DNA of 21,697 nucleotides from an uncultured Oscillospiraceae bacterium (GCA_910589085.1 CAJUSG010000042.1:1-21697); one strand, 5' to 3'; counted from the first letter of the stretch, positions 1-8,012 are shown. Made by a program: numbers and translations. The notes: a model not told the origin generated them from the sequence alone.

Positions 1-3
1 TTT

Positions 4-28
4 TTGCACGAATACTCATTTTGTGCAA
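4..28. repeat. Short inverted repeat at the left edge
   Basis: TTGCAC (4-9) and GTGCAA (23-28) form a perfect 6-bp inverted repeat with a 13-nt loop. It is followed on the plus strand by an AT-rich run ending in TTTTT, and it overlaps the end of the 43-codon minus-strand ORF. It could be a weak plus-strand terminator for a gene outside the window, or the edge of an inserted element. The base composition is much more AT-rich than the mrnC gene beside it. Confidence 0.35.
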
Positions 29-147
29 TATTTATTTTTCAAACAAGGCCTAGACAGAACAGGCCCCATTTGGATGTCCTGTTCCTTGATTGCCGCTTTG
101 ATTCGTTCCAAAACAGCGTCGTATTCTTCCGGTTTGTAGATTGGCAT
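16..147 (-). CDS. 43-aa hypothetical protein, possibly a truncated gene
   Basis: An ATG at 147-145 opens a 43-codon frame ending in TGA at 18-16. The start is well supported: the last codons of mrnC contain GGAGGAA, which serves as ribosome binding site, and the ATG lies only 3 nt after the mrnC stop, so the two are almost certainly co-translated. The N-terminal part (MPIYKPEEYDAVLERIKAAI) looks like an ordinary amphipathic helix of a bacterial protein. The last ten or so residues (CLKNKYCTK) come from AT-rich DNA and look like read-through into foreign or non-coding sequence. I do not recognise the family. It may be a real small protein or the 5' remnant of a longer gene cut by an insertion or deletion. 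Confidence 0.45.
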   Translation of the reverse strand: MPIYKPEEYDAVLERIKAAIKEQDIQMGPVLSRPCLKNKYCTK

Positions 148-150
148 GGT

Positions 151-552
151 TCATTCCTCCATCATAGTGGCAAATAATTCGTTCAGCCGCTCGGTCCGCC
201 CCTGGAGGTACAGCCAGCCGAACAGGGCCTCCAGGCCGGTGGCGGTCTGGTACTGGGCCCGGCTGGCCGCCTTGGGAATGGAGTGGGGGGCGGTGTTCCG
301 GCCCCGGCGAAAGACATCGGCCTCCTCATCGGTGAGGCGGGGCTGGATGCGCTCAAACCGCTCCGCCTGGGCGGGGGCAGCCACATACTGTACCGTGGCC
401 CGGTGGAGGTCCCGGGCCTTGGCCTTGCCGTGGAGCACCAGCCAAGAGCGGACCATCACCTCGTAGACCCCGTCCCCCAGGTGGGCCAGCCCCAGGGTGG
501 ACAGGGAGAGAAGGGCGTCCCGGTCAATATTTAAATGGAAGTAGTCGGTCAT
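151..552 (-). CDS. mrnC: Mini-ribonuclease III (MrnC)
   Basis: This is a 133-aa protein, the usual length for Mini-III, which is an RNase III catalytic domain without a dsRNA-binding domain. In Firmicutes it matures 23S rRNA ends. The signature HLGDGVYE (residues 25-32, with the catalytic Asp27) and the distal block RN(x6)PKAA(x3)QYQTATGLEALFGWLYL (residues 85-116, with the second acidic residue Glu109) are both present. I chose the ATG at 552 because AGAGGAGC lies 8-10 nt upstream; an in-frame ATG at 594 lies upstream of the predicted -10 box, so it would not be transcribed from this promoter. The gene is transcribed from its own extended -10 promoter at 585-613 and leads directly into the 43-codon ORF. 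Confidence 0.93.
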   Translation of the reverse strand: MTDYFHLNIDRDALLSLSTLGLAHLGDGVYEVMVRSWLVLHGKAKARDLHRATVQYVAAPAQAERFERIQPRLTDEEADVFRRGRNTAPHSIPKAASRAQYQTATGLEALFGWLYLQGRTERLNELFATMMEE

Positions 553-584
553 GGCAAAGAGCTCCTCTTTCGCGAAGTGGGATG

Positions 585-613
585 ATTTTATCACATTTTT
601 TCAGGGATGGCAA
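585..613 (-). promoter_or_regulatory. Sigma-A promoter of mrnC
   Basis: Read on the minus strand: TTGCCA (613-608), a 17-nt spacer, then TAAAAT (590-585), preceded by TGA as an extended -10. Each hexamer differs from consensus by one base. The predicted start of transcription is about 25 nt before the mrnC start codon. The -35 box overlaps the left end of the inverted repeat at 610-697. Confidence 0.7.
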
Positions 614-697
614 GTAGAGGGCGACGACCCTGGGGCCTCGCCTATAAAAGGGCAGAGGGCTGGAAAACGGCGCGCCGGGTCGTCGCGCCCTACTTGC
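610..697. repeat. Long imperfect inverted repeat (REP-like) between divergent genes
   Basis: The arms 610-630 and 677-697 are complementary at 19 of 21 positions, both starting or ending with GCAAGTAG / CTACTTGC and containing GGGCGACGACCC-type sequence. A 46-nt loop separates them. The element fills most of the space between mrnC and comEC. It is similar in style (GTAG, G-rich, GGCG) to the hairpin at 5475-5497, so it may belong to a dispersed intergenic palindrome family. It encodes nothing visible. Confidence 0.75.
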
Positions 698-722
698 AAT
701 TTTCCCCCAGACATGATACCCT
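694..722 (+). promoter_or_regulatory. Candidate promoter of comEC
   Basis: TTGCAA (694-699), a 17-nt spacer and TACCCT (717-722) preceded by TGA (extended -10). The -10 hexamer matches consensus at only three of six positions, so this is a weak call. The spacing and TGA mirror the mrnC promoter on the other side of the inverted repeat. Confidence 0.3.
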
Positions 723-752
723 TTAGAAAAAGGTGGGAAGGGGGAGAAGACT

Positions 753-3065
753 ATGCGTGTACTGGCTGTCTTTGCCTTCTCTTTCGCTGCGGCTATATTT
801 CTCGCCATCTATGGAGAAATGGATGGACTTCTGCTGCCTCTGGGCGGGGCGCTGGCCCTGGCCGCCCTGGCCGTAGGACTGATCGTACGAAAAAAGAGCC
901 GTGCCAGAAGCAGGGCCTTGCTGATTCTATCCGGTCTGGCCGTTGGCTTTCTGTGGACTGTCATCTATATGGCGGTCTTTTTCCAGCCCGCCAGGGAGCT
1001 GGACGACCGCACCGTCCGTCTGGCGGCCACGGTGGCCGACTGGCCCCAGGAGGGAAACTATGGCGGGTATACCGTTCTGGTCAGGGTGGAGACGGGAAGC
1101 TGGGTAAAGGTTTCCGCCATTCTCTATGTGGACGAACAGGGGGCGGAGCTGTGCCCTGGAGACAGAGTGGAGACCGTCGCCCACTGTACCCTGGGGGACC
1201 GCACCTTTGCCGGGGAGAAAATTAGCTACTACACCGCCAAGGGCATTTTTCTACGGGCACAGGCCTATGGTCGGCTGGAGGTGGAGCGCCCGGACCGAGT
1301 TTCACCCCAGTATTTTGCCGCCTGGGCGTCCAAGGCCCTGAAAACCGGCATTGATGCCGCCTTTCCGGAGGATGTCTCCGGCTTTGTCCGGGCCCTGGTG
1401 ACGGGCAACCGGGACAACCTCACCGATGAGTTTACCACCTCCCTGGAGCGGGCGGGTCTGAGCCACACGGTGGCGGTGTCCGGTATGCATCTGGCCTTTC
1501 TGGCCAGTCTGCTCACCGCGCTGCTGGGGAGAGGCAGACGGTCTACTGCTGTCTTTAATATCCTCTGGGTAGTGCTGTTCTGCGGAATTGCGGGAAACAC
1601 TCCTTCGGTGCTCCGGGCGGCGGTGATGGTCCTGATGCTCCAGCTGGCCCCTCTGCTGGACCGGGAGCGGGACGGCCCCACCTCTCTGGCGCTGGCCCTG
1701 CTTCTGCTGCTGTGGGTTAACCCCTTTTCCGCCGCTCATATCGGCCTTCAGCTGTCCTTCACGGCGGTGGCGGGTATTTTGCTGGTGTCCGACCGAATCC
1801 AGGAGTATCTTTTGAAACACTTCCATATGGATGAGCTCCATAAGCCGAAAAATCTGGGGCAGAAGCTGCTGCGGGCGGGACCGTATTTTGTGATTTCCAG
1901 TCTGTCCGCTACGTTGGGGGCCTCGGTACTGACCATCCCGCTGGTGGCGGTCCATTTTCAGATCATATCCCTGATTGCGCCCCTGTCCAATCTGATGACG
2001 CTTTGGGCAATCGGTATCCTGTTCCTGGGAGGCTTGGGGGTGGGGGCGCTGGCGATTGTCCTGCCCGGTCCGGCGGCTGTGCTGGCCATCCCCTTTACCT
2101 GGCTGGCCCATTATCTCCAATGGGTGGTGGAGGCGGTATCCCGGCCGGCGCTGGCCGCGCTGCCCCTGGAGTCGGTGTATTATCGGGCGTGGGTGGTGCT
2201 GTGCTATCTGCTTCTGCTGACGGCTGTGCGGATGAAGGGCCGGCGGCCGGTTTGGATTCCCCTTGCGGCTGGCGGGGCGGCCCTGGTGCTGGCCGTTGCC
2301 CTTACACGGTTCTCCTTCTATACGGGAGAGCTGGCGGTGACCGTACTGGATGTGGGGCAGGGCCAGAGTGTGCTGGTTCGGACGGGGGACATCCTCACCT
2401 TAGTGGACTGCGGCGGGGACAGCCGGGATGATCCCGGGGATGTGGCGGCCAACTACCTCCAGTCCATGGGCCGAAGCTCTGTTGATCTGCTGGTGGTGTC
2501 CCACTACCACGCCGACCACGCCAACGGAATCCCACAGTTGCTGCGGCGGCTGGATGTGGGCCAAATCGCCCTGCCCGACGTAGAGAGGGACAGCCCTCTC
2601 CGGGCGGAGATATTGGCCGCGGCGGAGAAGAAGGGAATCCCGATACTGTTTGTAAGGGAGAAAGCGGAGTTCGGCGGGATTGAAGAGGGAGTTATCACCG
2701 TTTTTCCTCCGATGATGGAGGAGGGGACGGTCAATGAGCTGGGGCTGACCGTGTTGGCGGCCCACGGGACGCTGGATGTGCTCATCACCGGCGATATGGA
2801 GCGGGAGGGCGAGCTGCGTCTGGTGGAGGAGGCGGCCCTGCCCGAGGTGGAGGTGCTGGTAGCGGGCCACCACGGCTCCGATACCTCCACCACGCCGGAG
2901 CTGCTGGAGGCGGTTAAGCCCGGCCTGGCCCTCATCTCCGTGGGGCAGAATAATAAATACGGCCACCCGGACTGGGACACCCTGGTCCGGCTGGATGAAA
3001 TTGGGGCCGATATCTACCGCACCGACCTGTATGGGACCATAGAGATACAGCTGAACGAACCATAA
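753..3065 (+). CDS. comEC: ComEC/Rec2 DNA-uptake channel protein
   Basis: The 770-aa protein has the full ComEC layout: N-terminal hydrophobic helices with a soluble DUF4131-like segment (roughly residues 1-180), the polytopic Competence domain (about 200-510), and a C-terminal metallo-beta-lactamase-like domain (about 525-770). Visible motifs are LDVGQGQS (near 532), the metal-binding SHYHADH (about 583-589), ITGDMEREGE (near 680) and AGHHGSD (near 705). ComEC forms the inner-membrane channel for single-stranded DNA in natural transformation; the C-terminal domain is thought to degrade the non-transported strand. The start ATG follows a purine-rich AAGGGGGAGAAG. It heads an operon with an unknown membrane gene, holA and an RNase M5-like gene; comEC next to holA is common in Firmicutes. 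No other competence genes are in the window, so functional transformation cannot be inferred. Confidence 0.95.
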   Translation: MRVLAVFAFSFAAAIFLAIYGEMDGLLLPLGGALALAALAVGLIVRKKSRARSRALLILSGLAVGFLWTVIYMAVFFQPARELDDRTVRLAATVADWPQEGNYGGYTVLVRVETGSWVKVSAILYVDEQGAELCPGDRVETVAHCTLGDRTFAGEKISYYTAKGIFLRAQAYGRLEVERPDRVSPQYFAAWASKALKTGIDAAFPEDVSGFVRALVTGNRDNLTDEFTTSLERAGLSHTVAVSGMHLAFLASLLTALLGRGRRSTAVFNILWVVLFCGIAGNTPSVLRAAVMVLMLQLAPLLDRERDGPTSLALALLLLLWVNPFSAAHIGLQLSFTAVAGILLVSDRIQEYLLKHFHMDELHKPKNLGQKLLRAGPYFVISSLSATLGASVLTIPLVAVHFQIISLIAPLSNLMTLWAIGILFLGGLGVGALAIVLPGPAAVLAIPFTWLAHYLQWVVEAVSRPALAALPLESVYYRAWVVLCYLLLLTAVRMKGRRPVWIPLAAGGAALVLAVALTRFSFYTGELAVTVLDVGQGQSVLVRTGDILTLVDCGGDSRDDPGDVAANYLQSMGRSSVDLLVVSHYHADHANGIPQLLRRLDVGQIALPDVERDSPLRAEILAAAEKKGIPILFVREKAEFGGIEEGVITVFPPMMEEGTVNELGLTVLAAHGTLDVLITGDMEREGELRLVEEAALPEVEVLVAGHHGSDTSTTPELLEAVKPGLALISVGQNNKYGHPDWDTLVRLDEIGADIYRTDLYGTIEIQLNEP

Positions 3066-3086
3066 AAAACCGTTGGGAGGGACCGC

Positions 3087-3860
3087 ATGAATCCGAAATT
3101 AAAGGGTCTTCGGCTCTTTGGACGCTGGGCCGACGCTCCGATTCAGGGCACAAGCCGGACCTACCGGCTCTATGCCAGCCATCCGCTGGACAGACTGCTG
3201 TCTGTTGCGCTGGTCCTGATATTCTGGGTGGCTATGTTTCTCTACATCTTCTGCCGCGCCCCAGAGCCAGGCAGCTTTGGGATTCTGTTCCGTGGGATCG
3301 GCGTGATCTATCTGCCTGGGGATATGGGGCCGCTCATCCGGTTCTTCCTGGTCTGGATGGCCATTCCGGCTGTGGGCTATGTCGGCCCCCACATTCTGGA
3401 GCACGGGCGGCAGCGCCGCATCTTGCGGGGGGAGCTGGTGGCCCGCCAGGGTGTTTTGCGGAAAATCGGATATACTCAGGATTTAAAGTATCGAACCGTT
3501 GCAGGTTCCCGTTTTCTGCTGGAGGTTCCGGGCAAGCACGGAAAAATGATACATGAGGCATATAAGATGCCGGAGTGGATATTTCAGGAATTTAAAAAAG
3601 AGCGGGAGCAGCGCGCCTGCCGGGTAGAGCTGGCCCTTCTGCCCCCGAAACGCCCCCGGGAGCGAAAGCATTCCACAGAGTTTCCCGGCACCTACGCCGA
3701 CCGGCTCCATATGCGGGTGGAGCATATTTTCTACCTGGAGACGCTCTCTGCCCGCTGTGAGCCGGTAAAAGATTTTTTGTTTTTCCAGGAACGGGATACC
3801 GGCGGCGGAAAGCGCGAAAAAAAGGAGAAGAGGAGGGATCAACGTGCCGCCCAAAAGTAA
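3087..3860 (+). CDS. Hypothetical two-helix membrane protein
   Basis: I do not recognise this 257-aa protein. It has a basic N-terminus, two hydrophobic helices (about residues 37-55 and 83-102), then a soluble, strongly basic C-terminal half ending in a Lys/Arg-rich tail (GGGKREKKEKRRDQRAAQK). The short loop between the helices and the long charged tail suggest a membrane-anchored cytosolic domain. Start: ATG after GGGAGGG, 21 nt behind the comEC stop. Its 3' end overlaps the start of holA by 17 nt, so expression is operonic. No catalytic motif is evident. Position alone does not justify linking it to DNA uptake or replication. Confidence 0.75.
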   Translation: MNPKLKGLRLFGRWADAPIQGTSRTYRLYASHPLDRLLSVALVLIFWVAMFLYIFCRAPEPGSFGILFRGIGVIYLPGDMGPLIRFFLVWMAIPAVGYVGPHILEHGRQRRILRGELVARQGVLRKIGYTQDLKYRTVAGSRFLLEVPGKHGKMIHEAYKMPEWIFQEFKKEREQRACRVELALLPPKRPRERKHSTEFPGTYADRLHMRVEHIFYLETLSARCEPVKDFLFFQERDTGGGKREKKEKRRDQRAAQK

Positions 3861-4872
3861 ACCGGATACCTCCGGATTTGAAAAGCTGAAAAAGGACCTG
3901 TCCGCGGGCAGGCCGGACCGGCTTTATATCTTCCATGGGGAGGAGACCTATCTCCGGGACCACTACCTGGGCCGCCTGCGGGAGGCGGTCCTCACCGGCG
4001 GGCTGGGGGAGTTCAACCGCCACGACCTGAGCGCCAAGGACATGTCCCCCCACGCCCTGGAGGAGGCGGTGGACTGCCTGCCCATGATGGCGGAGCGGAC
4101 CCTGGTGGAGATCACCGACTTCGACCTGTTCAAAGCGGGTGAAAAGGAGGAGTACATCCGCATCCTGTCCAATCTGCCCGACTACTGCTGCCTGGTCTTT
4201 CTCTACGATGTGCTGGAGTACAAGCCGGACGCCCGCACCAAGCTGGCCCAGGCGTTAAAGGCCCACGGCACGGCGGTGAACTTTGCCCGGCAGGGGCAGC
4301 GGGAGCTGACCGACTGGGTGCGCCGCCACTTCAAGGCCCAGGGGAAGGAAATTGACCTTCGCCTGTGTGAGGAGCTGATCTTCTTGTGCGGCGACCTGAT
4401 GCAGAATCTCCAGCAGGAGATCAGCAAGATCAGCTCCTACGCCAGGGGGGACAGGATCACCCGGGAGGACATTGAGGCGGTGGCCACCCCCGAGCTCAGC
4501 GCGGTGGTTTTTCGGATTGCTGAGGCCATTGGAGAGAAGAACTATGACAAAGCGGCGAAGGTGCTGGGGGAGCTGTATCAGATGCAGAAGAGCCCCTATG
4601 AGATTATGAGCGCCCTTGGCAAGCAGCAGCGGCAGCTTTACTCCGCCCGGCTGGCGCTGGACAGCGGACGAAATGCGGCCTGGGTGGCAAAGCTGTGGGG
4701 GATGCGCTACCCGGCGGACCGGCTGATGGTCAGTGCCCGGCGGTTCTCTCTGCCCTGGTGCCGCCGGGCGGTGATCCGGTGTGCACAGACAGACCTGGCC
4801 ATGAAATCCACCGGACAGGACGCCAAGGAGCTGCTGACCGTGCTTCTGCTGGAGCTGGCCAATACGGCATAG
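3844..4872 (+). CDS. holA: DNA polymerase III subunit delta
   Basis: This 342-aa protein matches the delta subunit (HolA/YqeN) of the clamp loader that opens the beta ring. The N-terminus has the family motif RLYIFHGEETYLRDHYL (residues 26-42) and the centre has LPMMAERTLVEI and the LxxLPDYCCLVFLYD strand. The C-terminal helical collar contains the FRIAEAIGEKNYDKAAKVL and SALGKQQRQLYSA segments. It starts with GTG at 3844 behind AGGAGGGATCAAC; this start overlaps the upstream gene by 17 nt and is the only one with a good ribosome binding site. The next gene begins 10 nt after the stop. Cytosolic and presumably essential. Confidence 0.93.
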   Translation: MPPKSKPDTSGFEKLKKDLSAGRPDRLYIFHGEETYLRDHYLGRLREAVLTGGLGEFNRHDLSAKDMSPHALEEAVDCLPMMAERTLVEITDFDLFKAGEKEEYIRILSNLPDYCCLVFLYDVLEYKPDARTKLAQALKAHGTAVNFARQGQRELTDWVRRHFKAQGKEIDLRLCEELIFLCGDLMQNLQQEISKISSYARGDRITREDIEAVATPELSAVVFRIAEAIGEKNYDKAAKVLGELYQMQKSPYEIMSALGKQQRQLYSARLALDSGRNAAWVAKLWGMRYPADRLMVSARRFSLPWCRRAVIRCAQTDLAMKSTGQDAKELLTVLLLELANTA

Positions 4873-4882
4873 GGAGGGCGCC

Positions 4883-5476
4883 ATGCTTCACATTCAAGAG
4901 GCCATCGTGGTAGAGGGCCGGTATGACAAAAATGCCCTGTCACAGGTGGCAGATACCCTGATTCTGGAGACAGGAGGCTTTCAAATCTTCAAGGACCCGG
5001 AGAAAATGGCCCTTCTGGACAAGGCGGCCCGGCGTCTGGGACTGATTGTCCTCACCGACTCCGATGGGGCGGGCTTCGTCATTCGGAACCGGATCAAGGG
5101 AGTGATTCCCGCCCAATTTCTGAAGCACGCCTACATCCCGGATATCTACGGCAAGGAGCGGCGCAAGCGCCAGCCCGGGAAGGAGGGCAAGCTGGGGGTC
5201 GAGGGGATGCCTCCGGCCGTACTGGAGGACGTCCTCCGCCGGGCGGGGGCCACATTTCTGGAGGGAGATAGCCTGTCCAAACGCTCCGGCCCAACCCTCA
5301 CCAAGGGGGACCTCTTCACCGCCGGCCTGGTCGGGGGGCCGGGGAGCGCCGGGAAGCGGCAGCGCCTCCTGAAACGGCTGGAGCTGCCGGAGCATATGTC
5401 CGCCAACGCCCTGCTGGCAGTCCTCAACGGCTGCTACAGCCTGGAGGAGGCGGATGAGATACTGAAAAATGTGTAG
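4883..5476 (+). CDS. rnmV: RNase M5-like Toprim/DUF4093 protein
   Basis: A 197-aa protein with an N-terminal Toprim domain and a C-terminal DUF4093-type tail. Visible Toprim landmarks are IVVEGRYDKNAL (Glu11 and nearby Asp) and LTDSDGAG (Asp59, Asp61), which bind the catalytic metal. The lysine-rich GKEGKLGVEGM segment (residues 99-109) matches the GVEH/GVEG region of RNase M5. RNase M5 cuts the 5S rRNA precursor in Firmicutes. Start ATG at 4883 follows GGGAGGG, 10 nt after holA, so it is the last gene of the comEC operon; the stop codon forms the first bases of a strong hairpin. The family assignment is firm. Calling it true RnmV rather than a paralog is an inference, because a second copy next to ksgA is common and cannot be seen here. 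Confidence 0.8.
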   Translation: MLHIQEAIVVEGRYDKNALSQVADTLILETGGFQIFKDPEKMALLDKAARRLGLIVLTDSDGAGFVIRNRIKGVIPAQFLKHAYIPDIYGKERRKRQPGKEGKLGVEGMPPAVLEDVLRRAGATFLEGDSLSKRSGPTLTKGDLFTAGLVGGPGSAGKRQRLLKRLELPEHMSANALLAVLNGCYSLEEADEILKNV

Positions 5477-5497
5477 GGGCGGCCTAAGGCCGCCCCT
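5475..5497. terminator. GC-rich hairpin between convergent operons
   Basis: A perfect 10-bp stem AGGGGCGGCC / GGCCGCCCCT with loop TAA begins inside the rnmV stop codon. On the minus strand the stem is followed after five bases by TTTTT, so it best serves the DUF2812 operon; on the plus strand there is no T-run. It probably acts as a shared barrier between the convergent transcripts. Confidence 0.65.
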
Positions 5498-5501
5498 GCC
5501 G

Positions 5502-6764
5502 CTATTGTACCGCAATAATCTCATGAAACAGCTCCATAGCCAGGCTGGCGTCCGCGGGCCCCCAGCAGGTGAGGGTAAACACCATGTTCCCCGCCTGTCC
5601 GGCGTAAAATTGCCGGGGGACATCCATATCCGCCGTCCGCCAGCTGAGGACGGACAGGGCGTCGAAGGCGGGGCGGTCCAGAGGCTGAAAGTCCTGAAAT
5701 TCTGACAGAACCGGATTCATGTAGAGCTCGCCGGAGTTTTTCTGATACCAGCGCCAGTAAGCGCGCTGTTCCGACTGAAGGCACCGCAGCAGGAGGGGGG
5801 CGGTATTCTCAAGGCGGAGGCGGTAGATGTGGATGGAGATGCCGCACTCAGCCCGGCCGCCTCCGGTGAAAACGGCGGTGCCCCGCTGACTCCAGGCAAT
5901 CTGCTCGGGCGCCAGAAGAGAGCCGCGCAGGGTGTCAGGGTGGAGCCGGGGGTCGTAGGGCGTATCAGGGATCAGACGGTCTGTTTTTGTGCCGGAGAGG
6001 GCCTGTTCCAGGGTGACATAGGGGAAATTCCACTGGTCCGGGCCGGACAGCTCCTGGACTGCCCGGGGCTCCAGCCACAGGACAAGGGCGATGATGCCGG
6101 CCAGCATGGCCCAAAAGCCGCAGTTGACCGCAATGCTGGGGACACGCCGGGGCCAGCGCCGGCTCTCGTCCAGAGGGATGCCGGCGGCCAGCTGTTTTTG
6201 CAACGCTCTCAGTGCCTGGCGCCGCCGGAGCAGGGGGACAAGTCCCACCAGCAGACAAGAGACGGTGGTTGCAAGCAGCAGCAGAGCGTTCTCCGTCTTC
6301 AATAGGAGAAAGCGGATGGGGGACCAGGGGTCGGCGATCAGGGTGGCCAGACTGTTCCGATAGAGGACAAGAAGGAGCAGTCCCCCGAGCAGCAGCGCCC
6401 AGGGCCGTGTGCGAAGTAGGCGGTTCAGGGTCCAGCTCTGGGTGACCGGATCGGTGTGAAGAGCGGGGGCGTCCGGGTTCTGAGAGCGGTAGACATAATA
6501 CAGACCGGGCAGGGTGGCCGTGTAGTCCCAGCCCATCTGGGCATAGTTTTCATTGCGTTCCCGATCAATGTCCATCGGTCCGGTGATGTCCAGAGCATAC
6601 CGTACCCCGTCCTGAGGGGGGCCGGGGCGGAAACAGGCCCGGTCCTGATTGATCTTTGCCAGGTGCAGGCCCCGGGCGGCCATGGAGGAGAGCCACTCCT
6701 CCAGGCCGCGCATGTCGAAGGGCTCCACAGGAAGAAATTTCCTGACCAGCTTTTCTTGCTTCAT
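5502..6764 (-). CDS. DUF2812 membrane protein, copy 3 of the PadR operon
   Basis: The 420-aa protein opens with a DUF2812-type domain: FDMRGLEEWLSSMAARGLHL (residues 16-35), then YAQMGWDY (74-81) and LHTDPVTQSW (102-111). Three hydrophobic segments follow (about 121-142, 159-179, 211-231), then a C-terminal domain of about 190 residues that should lie outside the cell. DUF2812 proteins are of unknown function and often sit beside PadR regulators. Start ATG at 6764 is preceded by AAGGAGGG with 8 nt spacing, 15 nt after the preceding paralog. The gene ends next to the shared hairpin. Sequence similarity to the two upstream genes is clear at the N-terminus and in the order of membrane segments, but weak in the C-terminal part. 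Confidence 0.8.
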   Translation of the reverse strand: MKQEKLVRKFLPVEPFDMRGLEEWLSSMAARGLHLAKINQDRACFRPGPPQDGVRYALDITGPMDIDRERNENYAQMGWDYTATLPGLYYVYRSQNPDAPALHTDPVTQSWTLNRLLRTRPWALLLGGLLLLVLYRNSLATLIADPWSPIRFLLLKTENALLLLATTVSCLLVGLVPLLRRRQALRALQKQLAAGIPLDESRRWPRRVPSIAVNCGFWAMLAGIIALVLWLEPRAVQELSGPDQWNFPYVTLEQALSGTKTDRLIPDTPYDPRLHPDTLRGSLLAPEQIAWSQRGTAVFTGGGRAECGISIHIYRLRLENTAPLLLRCLQSEQRAYWRWYQKNSGELYMNPVLSEFQDFQPLDRPAFDALSVLSWRTADMDVPRQFYAGQAGNMVFTLTCWGPADASLAMELFHEIIAVQ

Positions 6765-6779
6765 AGCGGCCGCCCTCCT

Positions 6780-8012
6780 TTAAGACTGTTCGTCCAGCGC
6801 CTTGAGGAACAGAGGCAGACAGTCCTCCCAAGGGGTGCTGCCGGTATAGTGCACCACCAGAATGTCGCTCCCCCGCAGGGCGGCGAAGGTCCAGGCGTCC
6901 TGGCCCTGCTGGGTGTATTGGGCCACCGCCAGACGGTCCAGTCCGGGCCAGTCCTGGGGGACCAAATCGGTGGGGCCGGTGATGTGGCAGGTGTGGTCGC
7001 TCCACTTAGCCCAGTTTCTCAGGGTCCGGGCGGTATCCTCCAGCTCGACCTGAAATACCAGACTGGCAGCTTTGAGGGAGCGGGCCTGGTCATACTGCAC
7101 GGACAGCCAGCGGTTGCTGGGGCCGGGGGCCGGGTCGCTGGGGAAGCGGACCCAGTAGTTGATGGAAGAGAGTTCCTGGATAGGGGCGAACCAGGATCTG
7201 TTTTTGCTGACGTATCCGTCGGTATGGGGGGTAATCTCTAAAGGGCGGGGACCTGCGCCCTCAAGCTGGGCGGGGGAGGGCCACTGGTAGGAGAGGTCCG
7301 TCTCACCCAGGCTGTAGACCTGCCGGTTGCTGGAGGGTACCAGAAGGTTAGGCAGTATAAACAGAGGGAGAAAAATGAACAGCAGGTAGGACACAAACCA
7401 GCGGGGACGGGGCCAGCGCCGGCCGGCCTGGAGGGGCAGGCCCAGCTCCAGAGCCCGGCGGGTTTTGAGCAGATGCCTGATCTGAAGGGCATCGATTATC
7501 AGGCAGATAGAGATAATGGCGATGCTCAAGCCAGACTTGAAAAGGAATTGGGGGTTTCCCACTAAAATCAGATCTGGAAGTAAATACTTCCAGGAGGCGG
7601 CGGCCAGTGCGGCTACAGTCAGAGTGATGACCAGGCCCATAAGGACCAGTGATTTGATCTGTTTTTGGATGGTGATGTTCAGTGCGTAGGCCAGGGTGGC
7701 GGGGTCGGAGTGGAGCTCCGGGGCGTTGGGGTCTTCGCAGGAGAAGATATAGTACATCCGGGGCAGAGTGTCCACAAATTGCCAGCCCATCTGGGCGTAG
7801 GGCTCCTTGCGCCTGGCGTCCTCCTTCTTGTTCCTGCCCACCGGGTCCAGACGGAAGCGCACCGGGCGGGGGGCGTCTGTCTGGAAATTTGCGTAGTCGT
7901 TGCGGGTGGAAAAGCTGTCAAAGAACAGCCCCTGCAGAGCCATCTCGTCCAGCCAGTCCTGCAGCCCTTGAATGTCGTACAGAGAACAGGGGATCGACTT
8001 TTTTACGGTCAT
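6780..8012 (-). CDS. DUF2812 membrane protein, copy 2 of the PadR operon
   Basis: A 410-aa paralog of its neighbours. The N-terminal DUF2812 core reads YDIQGLQDWLDEMALQGLFF (12-31), YAQMGWQF (72-79) and LHSDPATLAYAL (100-111). Hydrophobic segments lie at about 121-142, 158-177 and 205-224, followed by a polar C-terminal domain containing YDQARSLKAAS. The ATG at 8012 has AAAGGAGGAACCGCT upstream; the previous gene stops 28 nt before. Shared spacing of motifs and helices with copies 1 and 3 points to tandem duplication followed by divergence. The function is unknown. The shared layout suggests a cytosolic domain coupled through the membrane to an exposed domain. Confidence 0.8.
   Translation of the reverse strand: MTVKKSIPCSLYDIQGLQDWLDEMALQGLFFDSFSTRNDYANFQTDAPRPVRFRLDPVGRNKKEDARRKEPYAQMGWQFVDTLPRMYYIFSCEDPNAPELHSDPATLAYALNITIQKQIKSLVLMGLVITLTVAALAAASWKYLLPDLILVGNPQFLFKSGLSIAIISICLIIDALQIRHLLKTRRALELGLPLQAGRRWPRPRWFVSYLLFIFLPLFILPNLLVPSSNRQVYSLGETDLSYQWPSPAQLEGAGPRPLEITPHTDGYVSKNRSWFAPIQELSSINYWVRFPSDPAPGPSNRWLSVQYDQARSLKAASLVFQVELEDTARTLRNWAKWSDHTCHITGPTDLVPQDWPGLDRLAVAQYTQQGQDAWTFAALRGSDILVVHYTGSTPWEDCLPLFLKALDEQS

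Noticed and set aside
551..1225. Plus-strand frame starting inside mrnC and overlapping comEC
   Set aside because: It crosses the inverted repeat and both promoters, has a Gly/Arg-rich shadow composition, and comEC is in another frame with clear motifs.
1302..2120. Minus-strand 272-codon frame inside comEC
   Set aside because: Rich in Gln, His and Arg without any domain, opposite a well-supported membrane domain of ComEC.
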